Source of the DNA: Rhodococcus sp040643435
GTDB taxonomy: Bacteria; Actinomycetota; Actinomycetes; Mycobacteriales; Mycobacteriaceae
Length of the DNA: 64,000 bases
Reading direction: 5' to 3'
Assembly (NCBI RefSeq): GCF_040643435.1
Contig: NZ_JBEYUH010000002.1
Coordinates: 124,001-188,000 of the forward strand
The position numbers and the translations under genes are program-made. Positions within the stretch are counted from its first letter, which is position 1; the number at the start of each line of letters is the position of its first letter. This document shows, piece after piece, positions 38,753 to 46,794 of this stretch. Under the pieces are notes generated by a model. That model saw nothing but the letters and a program-made list of their open reading frames with translations, was not told the DNA's origin and searched no databases.

Positions 38753-40009
38753 TCAGACAACGGTGAGCGGGAGGGGGATTCCCCGATCTTCGAAGACGAA
38801 GGACGAACCCGTACTGAAGCGCGTGATGGCGACCTCGTCGCACTCCTTCGCCGGGGATTCGTCACGGAACACCTCGACGACGAGAGCCTCGTCGGTCGCA
38901 GAGACCAGGCGGGTGGTGAAGTGCGGGTCCACACCGCGCACCAGGGCGTCGAGCGGGCCGAGGTGTTCGGCGTCGATCAAGGTGGGCCAGGACCCGTCGT
39001 CGAAGGCGCCACCTCGCCGATTGATCCGGAGACCCAGCGCGTCGTCGTCGAAACAGATCACCCGATCGACATACCGGTCCGGTGCCAGCATCGGGTGTAC
39101 ATCGAGCACCACCGACAGGCCGGCGAACGAGCGCGGCAATCCCAGCGCGGTACGGATGCGCTCGGACGTGATGCCGGCGATACCCGTGAGTTGCTTGCGG
39201 GTCAGCTCGATCGCAGACTGCTCGTCGGTTCGTTTGCGCACACTCATGAGGAAGCCGAGAGCGAGCAGGTGATGCTGCAGGCACACCTCCTCGGCGATGC
39301 GTACCAGGGCCGGCTTCGAGAACTCGTCGAACCGGAGGTCTGCGAGGAGGGGACCCGAATAGTCGTGTCTCCCCTCTCCATCGTGGTCGATCGGGCTCAG
39401 CTCGAGTGCCACGGCCGCGGTCCGGCCGAGCGCTTCGGTGTGCGGTTCGACAGCCGGTGGGTCGTACGAGGAGTCGATCGTGACCGTCCACGCGCAGTGC
39501 GGGTGCCGGTCGGCCGGCGCACGGGGCGGCCGATGGATCGGCCGGACCCGGGCGTGCGGATTGGTGGCGAGCGCGGTGGCGTCGAAGGTCGGGTCCTCGA
39601 TGTCGTGGCACATCGCGGTCACGTAGGCGTCGCCGAGCGGCTCGACGTCCATCAGCGCCCCGCAGTGGTCGAGCCAGAACTCGCCGTGGTCGCGGTCGTG
39701 GACGCGATAACGGAAGTCCATGAACTGCGGGGGCGCCCCGATGTCGAGCTGCATGCCCTTGAAGATCGTGACGACGTCGTCGCCTTCGAACTTCAGGGCA
39801 CGCTGCATGCGGCGCGTGTACCACGGTGAGGACGCCTGCCATTCCTCGATGGCCACCTCCGCCATGTCCTCCCGACCGAATGCCGAGATCAGATGCGCCA
39901 TCCCCGAACGGTCGATGAGCTGACCGCACAGCAACAGTTCGGGGACGAGCACAGCGAGAGCGGTGCGGGAGAGCGCGGCGAACGATCCGCCGGTGTCCAC
40001 GCCGGTCAC
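38753..40009 (-). CDS. conserved protein of unknown function in the CYP51 operon
   Basis: A 418-residue soluble protein that I cannot assign to a family. It has no signal peptide, no clear membrane helix and no obvious nucleotide motif. Visible features are the Trp/Tyr-rich EEWQASSPWYTRRMQRALKF (about 53-72), DHGEFWLDHCGALMDVEPLG and MCHDIEDPTFDATA, with a conserved-looking His/Cys/Asp set that might bind a metal, and a helical second half. The start is GTG 40009 or 40012, overlapping the stop of the SnoaL-like gene, so the two are translationally coupled. Its place between the SnoaL-like protein and the cholesterol-oxidase-like enzyme suggests a step in sterol or steroid metabolism. Confidence 0.7.
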   Translation of the reverse strand: MTGVDTGGSFAALSRTALAVLVPELLLCGQLIDRSGMAHLISAFGREDMAEVAIEEWQASSPWYTRRMQRALKFEGDDVVTIFKGMQLDIGAPPQFMDFRYRVHDRDHGEFWLDHCGALMDVEPLGDAYVTAMCHDIEDPTFDATALATNPHARVRPIHRPPRAPADRHPHCAWTVTIDSSYDPPAVEPHTEALGRTAAVALELSPIDHDGEGRHDYSGPLLADLRFDEFSKPALVRIAEEVCLQHHLLALGFLMSVRKRTDEQSAIELTRKQLTGIAGITSERIRTALGLPRSFAGLSVVLDVHPMLAPDRYVDRVICFDDDALGLRINRRGGAFDDGSWPTLIDAEHLGPLDALVRGVDPHFTTRLVSATDEALVVEVFRDESPAKECDEVAITRFSTGSSFVFEDRGIPLPLTVV

Positions 40010-40557
40010 CACAACGGAACCGGCGACTCGCCGACCCGGTACCAACCGGGGAGCCGCTTCTTCCCCGTAGACCGTTCGATCCGCTTCTGCATGCCGTCGG
40101 AGAGCGCGTTCGCCGTGATCATCTCGAGGAACAGGTGCGAGACGTTGCCGAAGTCGAAGAAGTCGCGCTGCCACGACCACTGGAAGTTGCCGCCGTACCG
40201 GAACCAGCTCCCGCCGATACCGTGCACCGCGTAGTGCTCGCCGTTCTCGCGGGTCCTGTCGGCGATCTGCTTCCAGAAGCCGATCACGTCGCCGGAGCGG
40301 TCGTCGACGACGAACTGCTGGTAGGGATACTGCCAGCCTTCGAGCCCGTCCATCTCCTGGCCCAGCGCGAGGTCGCGGATCTCCTCGCGTCCCACGGCCA
40401 TGAACTCGTCCTTCGGGCCGTAGTTCCAGCCGTAGGTGGCGTCCTCGGTGTACATGTCGGCCAAAGGCTTCCAGTCGCCTTCGGCCTCGGCGCGCTTGTT
40501 GGCGTCGACCCAGCGGGTGATCATCTCGTCGAGCTCGGCACGATCGAACGTGGCCAT
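40006..40557 (-). CDS. SnoaL/NTF2-like protein
   Basis: A 183-residue protein of the NTF2-like fold shared by SnoaL cyclases, ketosteroid isomerases and scytalone dehydratase (ITRWVDANKRAEAEGDWKPLADMYTEDATYGW, in parts; GREEIRDLAL; then WQYPYQQFVVDDRSGDVIGFW). It is longer than simple ketosteroid isomerases, with a C-terminal extension (MQKRIERSTGKKRLPGWY). The fold binds steroid-like ligands in several families, which fits the operon, but the catalytic residues cannot be assigned. It stands 15 bp after the ferredoxin gene and overlaps the next gene. Confidence 0.83.
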   Translation of the reverse strand: MATFDRAELDEMITRWVDANKRAEAEGDWKPLADMYTEDATYGWNYGPKDEFMAVGREEIRDLALGQEMDGLEGWQYPYQQFVVDDRSGDVIGFWKQIADRTRENGEHYAVHGIGGSWFRYGGNFQWSWQRDFFDFGNVSHLFLEMITANALSDGMQKRIERSTGKKRLPGWYRVGESPVPLW

Positions 40558-40572
40558 CCTGTCTCCTGGTCC

Positions 40573-40767
40573 TCAGTCTTCGACGATGCGAAGGGCTTGG
40601 GTGGGGCAGTACTTCACAGCTGCTCGTACGTCGGCATGCATCTCCTCCGGCACGGGATCGAGGAGGACCTCCACCTCACCCCGTTTGGCGACGGCGAAGA
40701 CGTCCGGGGCTTCCATCGAGCACATCGCGTGTCCTTGACACAGATCGAGATCTGCTTCGATCCTCAT
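40573..40767 (-). CDS. 3Fe-4S-type ferredoxin, P450 partner
   Basis: A 64-residue ferredoxin starting at ATG 40767. The cluster ligands are C10, C16 and C54 in CQGHAMC and CPTQAL. The second cysteine of the usual CxxCxxC is replaced by H13, the CX2HX2C pattern of P450-linked 3Fe-4S ferredoxins. It follows the CYP51 gene by 7 bp, exactly the cyp51-ferredoxin pairing of M. tuberculosis Rv0764c-Rv0763c. It most likely delivers electrons to CYP51 and perhaps to the other P450s here. No ferredoxin reductase gene is in the window. Confidence 0.93.
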   Translation of the reverse strand: MRIEADLDLCQGHAMCSMEAPDVFAVAKRGEVEVLLDPVPEEMHADVRAAVKYCPTQALRIVED

Positions 40768-40774
40768 CCGAACC

Positions 40775-42163
40775 TCACTCCTGCGTCGCTGTGCCGGTGC
40801 CGGACGCCGCCCGGGTGCGACGTCGGTACCGCACAGCACACGGCTGTTCGAGCTGGACCACCATCTTCGAGTGGTCGTTGCGGTAGGTCTCGGGCGGCTG
40901 GGACAGTTCGAACTCGAAGTCGCGCAGCAGAACCGAGAATATCGCCTTCAGCTGCATGAGCGCGAACGCCGCTCCCACACAGCGGTGCCGACCCGCCCCG
41001 AACGGAATCCAGGTCCACCGGTTGACGATGTCCTCCTGATTGGGGTCGATGTAGCGGCCGGGATCGAAGGCATCGGGATCCGGGAAGTCCTCCGGGATCC
41101 GGTTGGAGATCGCCGGTGTCGCACCCACGAGATCGCCCTCCGAGATCCGGTATCCGGCGACCTCGAAGTCGTCGCGCGCGACCCGAAGAAGCAGGATCAG
41201 CGGCGGGTGCAGGCGTAGTGTCTCCTTGAGCACCGCTTCGAGCACCGGGATCTGCCGCAGTGCATGGAAGCTCACGCTCTCACCGTCGGAGTACAGGACG
41301 TCGAGTTCTGCCGTGACCTGCTGCATGTACTCGGGGTTGCGCAGCAGTTCGATGAGCGCCCAGGCCGCCGTGCCGGAGGTGGTGTGGTGGCCGGCGAACA
41401 TCATCGAGATGAAGATGCCGGTGATCTCGTCGGCACTGAACCGTTCCTTGCCGTCCTCGTCCTTGATGGAGACGAGGACGTCGAGCATGTCGCGGTCCTC
41501 CTTGCCCTGCGGCGGGTTCGCGATGCGTCCGTCCATGATCTCCTGCACGAGTGCCACGAGTCCGCGGCGGGCCTCGTCGCGTCGCCGGAAACTCTCGATC
41601 GGCGCGTAGGGATCGACGAAGGCCAGTGCGTCGGTGCCCTTCTCGAGATCGTGGTAGAGGTGGGCGAATCGTCCGTCGAGCTGGTCGCGGAACTTCTTGC
41701 CGATCAGGCAGGCCGACGACGTGTAGATCGTCATTTCGGCGAAGAATTCGAGCAGGTCGATCTCGCCTTCGTCGCCCCAGCCGGCGACCATGTCCTGCAC
41801 CTCGCGGTCGATGGTCGCCGCGTGGCCCCGCATCTGTTCGCCACGCAGCGCCGAGTTGTGCAGCATCTCCTTGCGGCGTTCGGGGCTGGCGTCGAAGACG
41901 ACGCCCTCACCGAAGACCGGCTTCATGAACGGATAGGCGGCCTGCTGGTCGAGATCCTCGTCCGCGGCACGGAAGAAGAACTCGTTGGCCTCCGCACCGG
42001 AGAGTAGTACGACCTTCTTGTCGGCGAGCTGGAAGACCCCGACGTCGCCGCACTCCTCGCGCACCCGGCGCATGAGCGCGATGGGATCGGTGCGCAGTTC
42101 CTCGAGGTGGCCGTGTTCGTGTTCGCCGCCGGACACACGCCGGGGCTCGACGAGTGTGGTCAT
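40775..42163 (-). CDS. cyp51: sterol 14-alpha-demethylase-type cytochrome P450 (CYP51)
   Basis: A 462-residue P450 nearly collinear with M. tuberculosis CYP51B1. RVSGGEHEHGHLEELRTDP is near the start, FGEGVVFDASPERRKEMLHN (84-103) includes the B'-region typical of CYP51, AGHHTT (257-262) is the oxygen-binding I helix, ETLR (314-317) is the ExxR motif, and the heme cysteine is C395 in FGAGRHRCVG. CYP51 removes the 14-alpha-methyl of sterols. Bacteria of this group do not make sterols, so the natural substrate is an open question. A C-terminal tail of about 11 residues follows the usual RRRT end. The start overlaps the SDR stop by 3 bp. Confidence 0.96.
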   Translation of the reverse strand: MTTLVEPRRVSGGEHEHGHLEELRTDPIALMRRVREECGDVGVFQLADKKVVLLSGAEANEFFFRAADEDLDQQAAYPFMKPVFGEGVVFDASPERRKEMLHNSALRGEQMRGHAATIDREVQDMVAGWGDEGEIDLLEFFAEMTIYTSSACLIGKKFRDQLDGRFAHLYHDLEKGTDALAFVDPYAPIESFRRRDEARRGLVALVQEIMDGRIANPPQGKEDRDMLDVLVSIKDEDGKERFSADEITGIFISMMFAGHHTTSGTAAWALIELLRNPEYMQQVTAELDVLYSDGESVSFHALRQIPVLEAVLKETLRLHPPLILLLRVARDDFEVAGYRISEGDLVGATPAISNRIPEDFPDPDAFDPGRYIDPNQEDIVNRWTWIPFGAGRHRCVGAAFALMQLKAIFSVLLRDFEFELSQPPETYRNDHSKMVVQLEQPCAVRYRRRTRAASGTGTATQE

Positions 42164-42945
42164 GGATTGTCCTTCCGCAGGGGCGCTTCGGGTTGAACCT
42201 CGATGAGCACGATGTGGGCGCCGCGGGGGGCCGAGACGACCGAGAGCGCGGCCGCGGCGATGTCGGATGCACGAAGGAAGTAGGGGTGTCGGGCGAAACC
42301 CCATGTGCCCCAGTCCTCGAGCATCGGTTCGAGGACCTCCGCCGGCGCGGTCATGCCGGCACCGGTCTGCGTCGGCCCTGGGCGCACGACCGATGCGCGG
42401 ACACCCGTACCCTCGAGTTCCATCCGCATTTCGCGGACGAGCGCTTCGAGGCCGGTCTTGGCGGCGTTGTAGGCACCCATCCAGGGCCGGGGAAGCACGG
42501 CACAGTCGGATCCGATCACGACGAAGTCGCCGCGTTTCCGGTCGATCATGCCGGGCAGCACACGATGGGCCAGACGTTGTGTGCCCATCAGGTGCACGTT
42601 CACCTGGAAGGCGAACCGGTCGGGATCCATCTCGTGCGGCAACGCGAAATCCATGTCGCCCGCTCCCGAGACGACGATCTCGGCGGGGCCGAGGGCCTCC
42701 TCGGCCGCGGTGACGAACTCGTCGACGGATTCGGTGGACGACACGTCGAGGAAGTGGGCGAAGGCCTCGCCACCCTCGCCGCGGATCTTCTCCGCGATCG
42801 CCGCGCACTCCTCCACGCGGCGCGCCCCGAGCGCGACGGGGTGCCCGGCCTCGGCGAGCGCGTAGGCGGTGGCGGTACCGATTCCGGAGGAGGCTCCGGC
42901 GACCAGCGCGGGACGGCGTTCGGGATGGGGTTCGAATCTAGGCAT
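42160..42945 (-). CDS. short-chain dehydrogenase of the CYP51 operon
   Basis: A 261-residue classical SDR with the cofactor motif GASSGIG (about 18-24), SGAGDMDFA in place of the usual NNAG, and the catalytic YNAAK. It is the positional counterpart of M. tuberculosis Rv0765c. It could oxidise a sterol hydroxyl produced by the neighbouring P450s; this is inferred from context. Its start overlaps the end of the CYP123-like gene by 8 bp, and its stop overlaps the CYP51 start, so all three are coupled. Confidence 0.92.
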   Translation of the reverse strand: MPRFEPHPERRPALVAGASSGIGTATAYALAEAGHPVALGARRVEECAAIAEKIRGEGGEAFAHFLDVSSTESVDEFVTAAEEALGPAEIVVSGAGDMDFALPHEMDPDRFAFQVNVHLMGTQRLAHRVLPGMIDRKRGDFVVIGSDCAVLPRPWMGAYNAAKTGLEALVREMRMELEGTGVRASVVRPGPTQTGAGMTAPAEVLEPMLEDWGTWGFARHPYFLRASDIAAAALSVVSAPRGAHIVLIEVQPEAPLRKDNP

Positions 42946-44197
42946 GTCGTTCGGTGACCTCTACAGGAAGGGCCGCGAAGCCTCGGACATTGGTGGAATG
43001 GACACGTTCACAGCGGTCCTCGTCGATCTCGTAGTCGGCGACGCGCCGGGCGAACTGTTCCAGCGCGATGTTCGCCTCGAGGCGGGCGAGATGTGCGCCG
43101 AGACAGAAGTGCACTCCCCCACCGAAACTGGCGATCTTCTGGGAGCTGTCGCGTCCGATGCGGAAGTCGTCGGCGGTGTCGAAGACGTCGGAATCGCGGT
43201 TGGCGGATCCGATGAGCAGCAGTACCTTGTCGCCGGACCGGATGGTGGCGCCGTGCAGTTCGATGTCGGCGACGGCGGTGCGGGCGACGATCTGGCTCGA
43301 AGTGTCGTAGCGGAGGGTCTCCTCCACCCACTGCGGTGCGCGAACGGGATCGCGGAGTACCTGCGCCACCTCGGATTTGTTGTGCGCTCCCCAGTAGAGG
43401 GCGTTGCCGAGGAGTTTCGTGGTGGTCTCGTTGCCTGCGACCACCATGAGGAACATGAAGCCGATGATCTCGTCGTCGGTGAGCCGGTCTCCGTCGATCT
43501 CGGCGGCCAGCAACGCCGACGTGAGGTCGGAGGTGTCCTTCTTCCGGCGTTCGGCGAGCATGTCGGCGTAGTAGCCGACGAGGTGCAGCGATGCCTCCAT
43601 CGCGGCGACCGGCACGTCGAGCACGCCCTCCTCGCGGTGGACGACGAGGTCGGCGAGGCGGCGGATCTCACTGCGGTCGGATTCGGGTACGCCCATGAGT
43701 TCGGAGATCACGTCCATGGGCAGCTTGCCCGCGAACTCCGAGATCCAGTCGAATTCCCCTGCCTCCACCGCGGGTTCGAGATAGCGCAGGGTCAGTTCGA
43801 GAATGCGTTCCTCGAGGTCGGCGACGCGCCGCGGAGTGAATCCCTTGGAGACGAGCCGACGCATGCGCATGTGGCGCGGGTCGTCCATCGCGAGGAAGGA
43901 CATCACCTTGTGCGCGTTGGGCCCGTAGGCGGACGGATCGAGCGAGACACCGTTGGCGCTCGAGAGCCTGGTGTTGTCGCGGAAGGCCGCGACGACGTCG
44001 GCGTGGCGGGACAGGGCCCAGAACCCGAGGTCGGGGTTGTGGTAGGCCGGTTCCTCGTCACGGAGGCGGCGGTAGGTGGGATACGGATCTTCGTGGAAGG
44101 CGTAGTCGTACGGGTTGAAGATCACGGGGCCGAGCGTCGGTGGATCGGGCGAAGCGGGCCCTGCGTGCGACGCGGAGCCCGGGGATGCCTGGATCAT
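42938..44197 (-). CDS. cytochrome P450 (CYP123-like)
   Basis: A 419-residue P450 with AGNET (254-258) in the I helix, EETLRYD (ExxR) and the heme loop FGGGVHFCLGAHLARLE (C365). Gene order next to the Rv0765c-like SDR and a tetR gene equals that of CYP123 (Rv0766c) in M. tuberculosis. The substrate is unknown. The ATG 44197 lies 3 bp after the tetR stop, so the regulator and this P450 share a message. It has an N-terminal Ser/Ala/Pro stretch before the conserved NPYDYAFHEDPYPTYR. Confidence 0.9.
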   Translation of the reverse strand: MIQASPGSASHAGPASPDPPTLGPVIFNPYDYAFHEDPYPTYRRLRDEEPAYHNPDLGFWALSRHADVVAAFRDNTRLSSANGVSLDPSAYGPNAHKVMSFLAMDDPRHMRMRRLVSKGFTPRRVADLEERILELTLRYLEPAVEAGEFDWISEFAGKLPMDVISELMGVPESDRSEIRRLADLVVHREEGVLDVPVAAMEASLHLVGYYADMLAERRKKDTSDLTSALLAAEIDGDRLTDDEIIGFMFLMVVAGNETTTKLLGNALYWGAHNKSEVAQVLRDPVRAPQWVEETLRYDTSSQIVARTAVADIELHGATIRSGDKVLLLIGSANRDSDVFDTADDFRIGRDSSQKIASFGGGVHFCLGAHLARLEANIALEQFARRVADYEIDEDRCERVHSTNVRGFAALPVEVTERHA

Positions 44198-44200
44198 GGA

Positions 44201-44773
44201 TCACTCCAATAGAAGTCGGGCGGATGTCTCCAGCCTGTCGGCGAGTTTCTCGTAGGTGCCGTAGCCCATACCGGCCCGGACCAGCGCGCCGGCGTAGAGC
44301 AGTTCGAGTGCTTCGAGTTCGTCGGGATCGGAGTCGGCGCCGAGCGCTGCCGAGATCCGGTGACGGATGTCGAGTCCGATGCGCGCACGCAGGTGTTCGA
44401 CATCGGGGTCGTGACCGAGCAGCGCACTGGTGACGGCGGCCGCGAGTTCGGGTTCGTCGGCCAACAGCAGCGCGATTCCCCTCAGCACCGCGACCACCCG
44501 ATCGGCACGGCTCGTGCTCTCGGCGTCGGCCGTGGGAGCGTTGGCCAAGCGACGCCAGAACACCTCGGCGACGAGGTGTTCCTTGGACGAGAAGTAGGTG
44601 TAGGCGGTGGCCGGGGCGACACCGGCACGGGCGGCGACCATACGCACCGTCAACCCCGTGAATCCCTCCTCGCGGAGCACCTCGACCGCGGCCTGCGTGA
44701 GCCTCGCAACCGTGTCGGCCTGCTTCTCGGTCAGGCGGCGACGGGTCGATTCGAGATTCACGTTTCTGGACAC
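44201..44773 (-). CDS. TetR-family regulator heading the CYP51 operon
   Basis: A TetR protein of about 190 residues. The DNA-binding part is RLTQAAVEVLREEGFTGLTVRMVAARAGVAPATAYTYFSSKEHL (in parts, about residues 24-70). It is the positional counterpart of Rv0767c. An ATG at 44785 exists, but it lies inside a TAATGT -10 element followed by the shared operator. I therefore prefer the GTG at 44773, which would be leaderless; GTG 44761 is a third choice. It is the first gene of an eight-gene message ending with the GMC oxidase. Because the operator covers its own transcription start, autorepression is the natural model. Confidence 0.82.
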   Translation of the reverse strand: MSRNVNLESTRRRLTEKQADTVARLTQAAVEVLREEGFTGLTVRMVAARAGVAPATAYTYFSSKEHLVAEVFWRRLANAPTADAESTSRADRVVAVLRGIALLLADEPELAAAVTSALLGHDPDVEHLRARIGLDIRHRISAALGADSDPDELEALELLYAGALVRAGMGYGTYEKLADRLETSARLLLE

Positions 44774-44780
44774 GTGTCTG
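44764..44780 (-). promoter_or_regulatory. shared operator motif, copy B (CYP51 operon promoter)
   Basis: On the minus strand CAGACACGTGTCCAGAA, with the core GACACGTGTC a perfect 10-bp palindrome. It follows the -10 TAATGT (44787-44782) directly. A 23-bp block from 44783 to 44761 matches the aldehyde dehydrogenase promoter at 21 positions. Confidence 0.75.
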
Positions 44781-44837
44781 GACATTACTACGGTTGGAGG
44801 GGGGCGGCAATGCCCGCAACGCGTTCATTCGGCGAAT

Positions 44838-46064
44838 TCAGTGCTCTCGTGGGTGGATACGGACGGGCATGGACTTGACACCGTTGATGAAGTTCGACCG
44901 CAACCGCCGCGGTTCGCCGGCCGGTTCGACCCGGTCGATACGGGCAACGAGGGTCTCGAACATGATCCGCAGTTCGAGCCGCGCCAGATGTGCCCCGAGA
45001 CAGAAGTGCACACCCGTCCCCCCGAAGGCGACGTGCGGATTGTGCTCGCGCCCGATGTCGAAGACGTGCGCGTCGTCGAAGACCTCCTCGTCGCGGTTCG
45101 CGCTCGGGTAGTACACGATCACCTTGTCGCCCCGTTCGACGTGCTGGTCGCCGATCGACGCCGGGCATGTGGGCGTGCGGCGGAAGCCCACCACGGGGGT
45201 GACCCAGCGCAGGATCTCCTCCACGGCGCTGTCGATCAGACCGGGATCGTCCTGCAACCGGCGCCATTGCTCGGGATGGTCGACGAAGGCCTGCATCCCG
45301 CCCGAGATCGCGTTGCGCGTCGTCTCGTTGCCCGCGATGACGAGCAGGACGAAGAACATGTCGAACTCCATCTCGGAGAGCGTGTCGCCGTTCTCGTCGG
45401 GGCACACCAGCTTCGAGACGATGTCGTCGCGCGGTTCGATGCGTCGTTGCGCGGCGATCTCGTTGGCGTACAGGAAGATCTCGGCGGCGGCGAGCTCGCC
45501 GTCCTCCTGGGTGGTGCCGTATTCGGGGTCGTCCCAGCCGATCATGCGGTTCGACCAGTCGTAGAGCTTCCCGACGTCCTCGGCCGGTGCGCCGAGCAGC
45601 GCTGCGATCACCTCCAGCGGCAGTGGTGCCGAGATCGCCGGGACGAAGTCGATCACCGTGCCGTCGCGCGCGGCCTCGATCGCCGCGTCGACGGTGCGTT
45701 CGCACGTTCGCCGGATGCGCTCCTCGAGCGTCTTCACCATGCGCGGGGTGAACCCTCGGCTCACGAGTTGCCGCAGGCGGGTGTGCTCCGGCGGGTCGAG
45801 GTTGAGCAACATGGATGCCTGCTTGAGGCGTGTCTCCTCGTCGAAATCGTCGATCTGGGTGGTTCCGAGCGCCGAGGAGAAGGTCGCGCTGTCGCGGGAG
45901 ACCGCGATGACGTCGGCGTGCCGGGTGACGGCCCAGAAGCCCGCGCCGCCCTCCTCGGGTTGGCGGTGGACCGGACAGGTGCGCCGGAGTTCGGAGAAGT
46001 AATCGTGCGGGACCCCCTGGGCGAAGACGTCGGGGTTCTTGAGATCTGTGGGTGAAGTCGTCAT
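44838..46064 (-). CDS. cytochrome P450 of the CYP124/125/142/126 clan
   Basis: A 408-residue P450 with AGNETTRNA (244-252), EEILRW (ExxR), YYPSANRDEEVF and the heme loop FGGTGVHFCLGAHLARLE (C355). The I-helix and the segment LRSNFINGVKSMPV resemble the mycobacterial CYP124, 125, 126 and 142 proteins, several of which hydroxylate sterol side chains. CYP126 (Rv0778) lies near CYP51 in M. tuberculosis, so it may be the counterpart. I chose the ATG 46064; the upstream ATG at 46097 has no ribosome-binding site. It is divergent from a tetR gene and 64 bp upstream of the CYP51-operon tetR start. Confidence 0.88.
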   Translation of the reverse strand: MTTSPTDLKNPDVFAQGVPHDYFSELRRTCPVHRQPEEGGAGFWAVTRHADVIAVSRDSATFSSALGTTQIDDFDEETRLKQASMLLNLDPPEHTRLRQLVSRGFTPRMVKTLEERIRRTCERTVDAAIEAARDGTVIDFVPAISAPLPLEVIAALLGAPAEDVGKLYDWSNRMIGWDDPEYGTTQEDGELAAAEIFLYANEIAAQRRIEPRDDIVSKLVCPDENGDTLSEMEFDMFFVLLVIAGNETTRNAISGGMQAFVDHPEQWRRLQDDPGLIDSAVEEILRWVTPVVGFRRTPTCPASIGDQHVERGDKVIVYYPSANRDEEVFDDAHVFDIGREHNPHVAFGGTGVHFCLGAHLARLELRIMFETLVARIDRVEPAGEPRRLRSNFINGVKSMPVRIHPREH

Positions 46065-46086
46065 GAAGCCGCTCTCGTGGGAGTGT

Positions 46087-46101
46087 ACGAATGGCATTCG
46101 T
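46087..46101. promoter_or_regulatory. palindromic operator between the P450 and the divergent tetR gene
   Basis: ACGAATGGCATTCGT is a perfect 7-1-7 palindrome, 22 bp upstream of the P450 start and next to an AT-rich TATAAA (possible minus-strand -10 at 46102-46107). It is the likely site of the divergent TetR regulator. Confidence 0.6.
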
Positions 46102-46151
46102 TTATAAACTACTCACCTTCGTTCGGAATGGAAGCCCCTTAGACTGTTTCC

Positions 46152-46748
46152 ATGGCAGACGACAATTCCCGACCCGTGCGTCGGCGGACACTGACCCGCG
46201 ACAAGGTCGTCGCAGCAGCGCTCGGGATCGTCGACGAGCTGGGATGGGAACAGCTCACGATGAGCACTCTCTCGTCGCGATTGGGAATCGTCACGGCCTC
46301 GCTGTACAACCACGTCCGCAATCTCGACGACGTACGGGCGACCGTGCAGATCCGCGCGATGAGCGATCTCGGGGCGCATCTGCGCGAGGTCGCGATGGGC
46401 CGCAGCGGCGTCGACGGGCTTCGCGCCCTGATCGACGCCCACCACACCTGGGCCGTCGAACATCCCCGCCGCTACGAAGCGTTGACCACCGCACCGGTCG
46501 ACCGCGACGGTCTGCTCGCCGCCGCACTGGACGCCAACGTCGCTCTGCGCACGATGCTCGCATCCTGCGGCGTTCCGGAGGAGGAGACGCTCGAGGCCGC
46601 GGTCGGCATGTTCGCGGCCCTGCACGGTTTCGCGGTCCTCCAGAGCAGCGGCTTCCTGGGCGACGAGCTCGATCTCGACCACATCTACGAGACGGTCGTG
46701 CGCGGAGTTCTGGCCGGCGCATCCCTCGACCCCACGAAGACGCGCTAG
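46152..46748 (+). CDS. TetR-family regulator, WHG-domain type
   Basis: A 198-residue TetR protein with the DNA-binding helix set LTRDKVVAAALGIVDELGWEQLTMSTLSSRLGIVTASLYNHVRNLDDV (in parts, residues about 13-60). The C-terminal TetR_C_33 (WHG) domain is marked by HHTWAVEHPRRYEAL and FAALHGFAVLQSSGFLGDEL. A -10 TAGACT at 46140-46145 stands 6 nt before the ATG, so the message is probably leaderless. It is divergent from the P450 gene across 87 bp holding a palindrome, and 46 bp upstream of an MpaB-type gene that it may also control. Confidence 0.88.
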   Translation: MADDNSRPVRRRTLTRDKVVAAALGIVDELGWEQLTMSTLSSRLGIVTASLYNHVRNLDDVRATVQIRAMSDLGAHLREVAMGRSGVDGLRALIDAHHTWAVEHPRRYEALTTAPVDRDGLLAAALDANVALRTMLASCGVPEEETLEAAVGMFAALHGFAVLQSSGFLGDELDLDHIYETVVRGVLAGASLDPTKTR

Positions 46749-46794
46749 AGTGGCACGCATCAACTGAACACGTCCGTCTTCAGATGGAGGGGTC

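Noticed and set aside
42166..42808. N-terminal extension of CYP51 upstream of 42163
   Set aside because: The upstream frame lies wholly within the SDR gene on the same strand and is not P450-like; the CYP51 start at 42163 has a good ribosome-binding site.
44818..44825. AACGCGTT between the P450 and tetR genes as a KstR site
   Set aside because: The core fits, but both outer T/A positions of TnnAACnnGTTnnA are wrong.
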